Part shown: positions 3,798 through 5,380 of the stretch, piece after piece
Numbering within the stretch: position 1 is the first letter of the stretch
Layout: each line of letters opens with the position of its first letter
Assembly: GCA_937891875.1 (NCBI GenBank)
Contig: CALATR010000238.1
Location: forward strand, 1-5,380
Source of the DNA: an uncultured Pseudomonadota bacterium
GTDB lineage: Bacteria; Myxococcota_A; UBA796; GCA-2862545
Direction of reading: 5' to 3'
Length of the DNA: 5,380 nucleotides
Notes under the pieces: model-generated
Database searches by the model: none
Seen by the model: only the letters and a program-made list of their open reading frames with translations
What the model was told of the DNA's origin: nothing
Position numbers and translations under genes: made by a program

Positions 3798-5380
3798 TCA
3801 GGAGGCGGAGAGCGCTTCCTTGCGGGACAGGCGGATCTTGCCGGAGCGGTCGACGTCGATGACGCGGACCAGCACCTCGTCACCCTCGTGCAGGACGTCC
3901 TCGACCTTCTCCACGCGCTCGTGGGCGAGGTGGGAGATGTGCACGAGGCCGTCGGTGCCGGGGAAGATCTCGACGAAGGCGCCGAAGTCGACGATGCGCT
4001 TGACCACGCCCACGTACAGGGCGCCGATCTCGGCCTCCTGGGTGATCTCGCGGATCATGCGGATGGCGCGCTCGGTGTTCTCGGGATCGGAGCTGGCGAC
4101 GTCCACCTTGCCGGAGTCGTCGACGCTGATCTTGACCTCGCAGCTGTCCTGGATGCTGCGGATGACCTTGCCGCCGGGGCCGATGAGATCGCGGATCTTG
4201 TCGGTCTTGATGTGCAGGGTCGTGATCCGGGGGGCGTAGCGGCTCATCTCCTCGCGGGGCTGGGAGATGACGGCGTTCATCTGCTTCAGGATGTGCAGAC
4301 GACCGACGCGGGCCTGCTCCATGGCCTGGGCCATGATCTCGCGGGACACGCCCTTGATCTTGCAGTCCATCTGGAACGCGGTGATGCCGTTCTCGGTGCC
4401 GGTGACCTTGAAGTCCATGTCGCCGAGGTGGTCCTCATCGCCGAGGATATCGGACAGGACGGCGAAGTCGTCGCCCTCCTTGATGAGGCCCATGGCGATG
4501 CCGGCCACGGGGGCCTTGAGGGGCACGCCGGCGTCCATCAGGGCGAGGCTGGCGCCACAGGCGCTGGCCATCGAGGACGAGCCGTTGGACTCGAGGACCT
4601 CGGAGGTGACGCGGTACACGTACGGGAAGTCCTCGCGGCTGGGCAGCACGGCCTCGACCGCGCGACGGGCCAGGGCACCGTGGCCGACCTCGCGACGCTT
4701 GGGGCCGCGAAGGGGACGGGCCTCGCCGGTGCAGAACGGCGGGAACACGTAGGTGAACATGAAGTGGCGCTCTTCCTTGCCCGTGGGCAGGTCCATGCGC
4801 TGCACGTCGGGGTCGGTGCCCAGCGCGACGTTCACGTAGGCCTGGGTCTCACCACGGGTGAAGACGGCCGAGCCGTGGGCGCGCTTGGAGATGCCGGCCT
4901 CGACCCAGATGTCCCGGATCTCGTCGGTGCGGCGACCGTCGAGGCGGCGACCGGTGGAGATGACGTCGCCGCGCATGACGGCCTTGACCTGCTTGTCCCA
5001 GCACGCCTTGGCGTCCTTGGTGAGCGCCGCGGTCTCGTCGTCGGACAGCTCGCCCTTGCTGGCGAGGAAGCCCTCGACCAGCTCGTTGCGGGCGGCCTTC
5101 ATGGCGTCCTTGCGCTCGTGCTTGTCCTGGGTGGACAGGGCCTTGCGGATGGGGTCGGGAGCGTTGGCCGCGAAGTAGGCCAGGGCGTCGGCGTCGAGCT
5201 CGGCGGGAGGCGCGACCTCGATCTTGGACTTGCCGCAGGCGGCGCGGAGATCGTCGATGCACTCGATGATCTTCTTGATGTTCTCGTGGGCGAGATCGAG
5301 GACGTCGAGCATGTCCTGCTCGCTGGCCTCGCTGGCGCCGCCCTCGACCATGGTGATGGCCTCGCGGGTGCCGGCGACGA
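3798..5380 (-). CDS. pnp: Polynucleotide phosphorylase, N-terminal part beyond the window
   Basis: Phosphorolytic 3'-5' exoribonuclease that degrades RNA with phosphate to nucleoside diphosphates; usually a trimer and often part of RNA-degrading complexes in the cytoplasm. The frame is open to the right edge, and residues before Met 5351 (VAGTREAIT) already match the family, so 5351 is an internal methionine. The visible 526 residues suggest that roughly the first 170-180 of about 700, most of the first RNase PH-like core, lie outside. Visible from the N-terminal side: the all-alpha linker (about 30-130 of the visible part); the second RNase PH core starting at RRLDGRRTDEIR, with FTRGETQ, the phosphate-binding SNGSSSMAS loop and the metal-binding aspartates of GDEDHLGDMD; a KH domain with GPGG (4170-4181); and a C-terminal S1 domain (GALYVGVV...FGAFVEI...GLVHISHL) ending at IRLSRKEALSAS. 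No frameshift or lost catalytic residue is seen. The pnp-dut order is known in related bacteria; rpsO, often just upstream of pnp, would be beyond the edge. Confidence 0.98.
   Translation of the reverse strand, partial: VAGTREAITMVEGGASEASEQDMLDVLDLAHENIKKIIECIDDLRAACGKSKIEVAPPAELDADALAYFAANAPDPIRKALSTQDKHERKDAMKAARNELVEGFLASKGELSDDETAALTKDAKACWDKQVKAVMRGDVISTGRRLDGRRTDEIRDIWVEAGISKRAHGSAVFTRGETQAYVNVALGTDPDVQRMDLPTGKEERHFMFTYVFPPFCTGEARPLRGPKRREVGHGALARRAVEAVLPSREDFPYVYRVTSEVLESNGSSSMASACGASLALMDAGVPLKAPVAGIAMGLIKEGDDFAVLSDILGDEDHLGDMDFKVTGTENGITAFQMDCKIKGVSREIMAQAMEQARVGRLHILKQMNAVISQPREEMSRYAPRITTLHIKTDKIRDLIGPGGKVIRSIQDSCEVKISVDDSGKVDVASSDPENTERAIRMIREITQEAEIGALYVGVVKRIVDFGAFVEIFPGTDGLVHISHLAHERVEKVEDVLHEGDEVLVRVIDVDRSGKIRLSRKEALSAS

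Noticed and set aside
5349..5351. ATG as start of pnp
   Set aside because: The in-frame sequence upstream of it (VAGTREAIT) already matches PNPase, and a start here would delete most of the first RNase PH core. The real start is outside the window.

Overview
The window is GC-rich DNA with dense, partly overlapping genes and GTG starts. It most likely comes from a chromosome of a Myxococcota-type (former Deltaproteobacteria) bacterium. That assignment is an inference from the gene families present: exported VWA, Asp-box, thrombospondin-type-3 and Cys-rich lipoproteins, next to a pnp-dut pair. No 16S or other phylogenetic marker was available to test it.

Layout. The left part (1-2938, + strand) holds four genes that run into one another: the 3' end of an Asp-box beta-propeller protein; a lipoprotein combining EF-hand-like Ca2+ repeats with a thioredoxin fold (CGIC active site); a lipoprotein with a von Willebrand factor A domain; and a short protein with 27 cysteines in 181 residues behind a signal peptide. 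The junctions overlap by 4 nt (GTGA), 4 nt (ATGA) and 16 nt, so the genes are probably co-transcribed and translationally coupled. The last three carry N-terminal export signals, which suggests a cell-envelope or surface assembly of unknown purpose. A membrane-anchored thiol oxidoreductase beside a very disulfide-rich protein is the most suggestive functional link.

The middle (2939-3259) is a 321-nt non-coding gap between convergent transcription units. It contains a perfect 24-nt inverted repeat whose arms are built from a tandem heptamer (GTCTCCA on one side, TGGAGAC on the other), enclosing 148 nt. This is the least explained structure in the window.

The right part (3260-5380, - strand) is housekeeping: polynucleotide phosphorylase (pnp, missing roughly its first quarter beyond the window edge) followed by dUTPase (dut). 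A 13-bp GC-rich hairpin with a short U-run lies between them and probably terminates or attenuates pnp transcripts just before the dut ribosome-binding site.

There are no tRNA or rRNA genes, CRISPR arrays, insertion sequences or recognisable defence genes. The pnp-dut half is ordinary. The envelope cluster and the heptamer inverted repeat deserve a second look.
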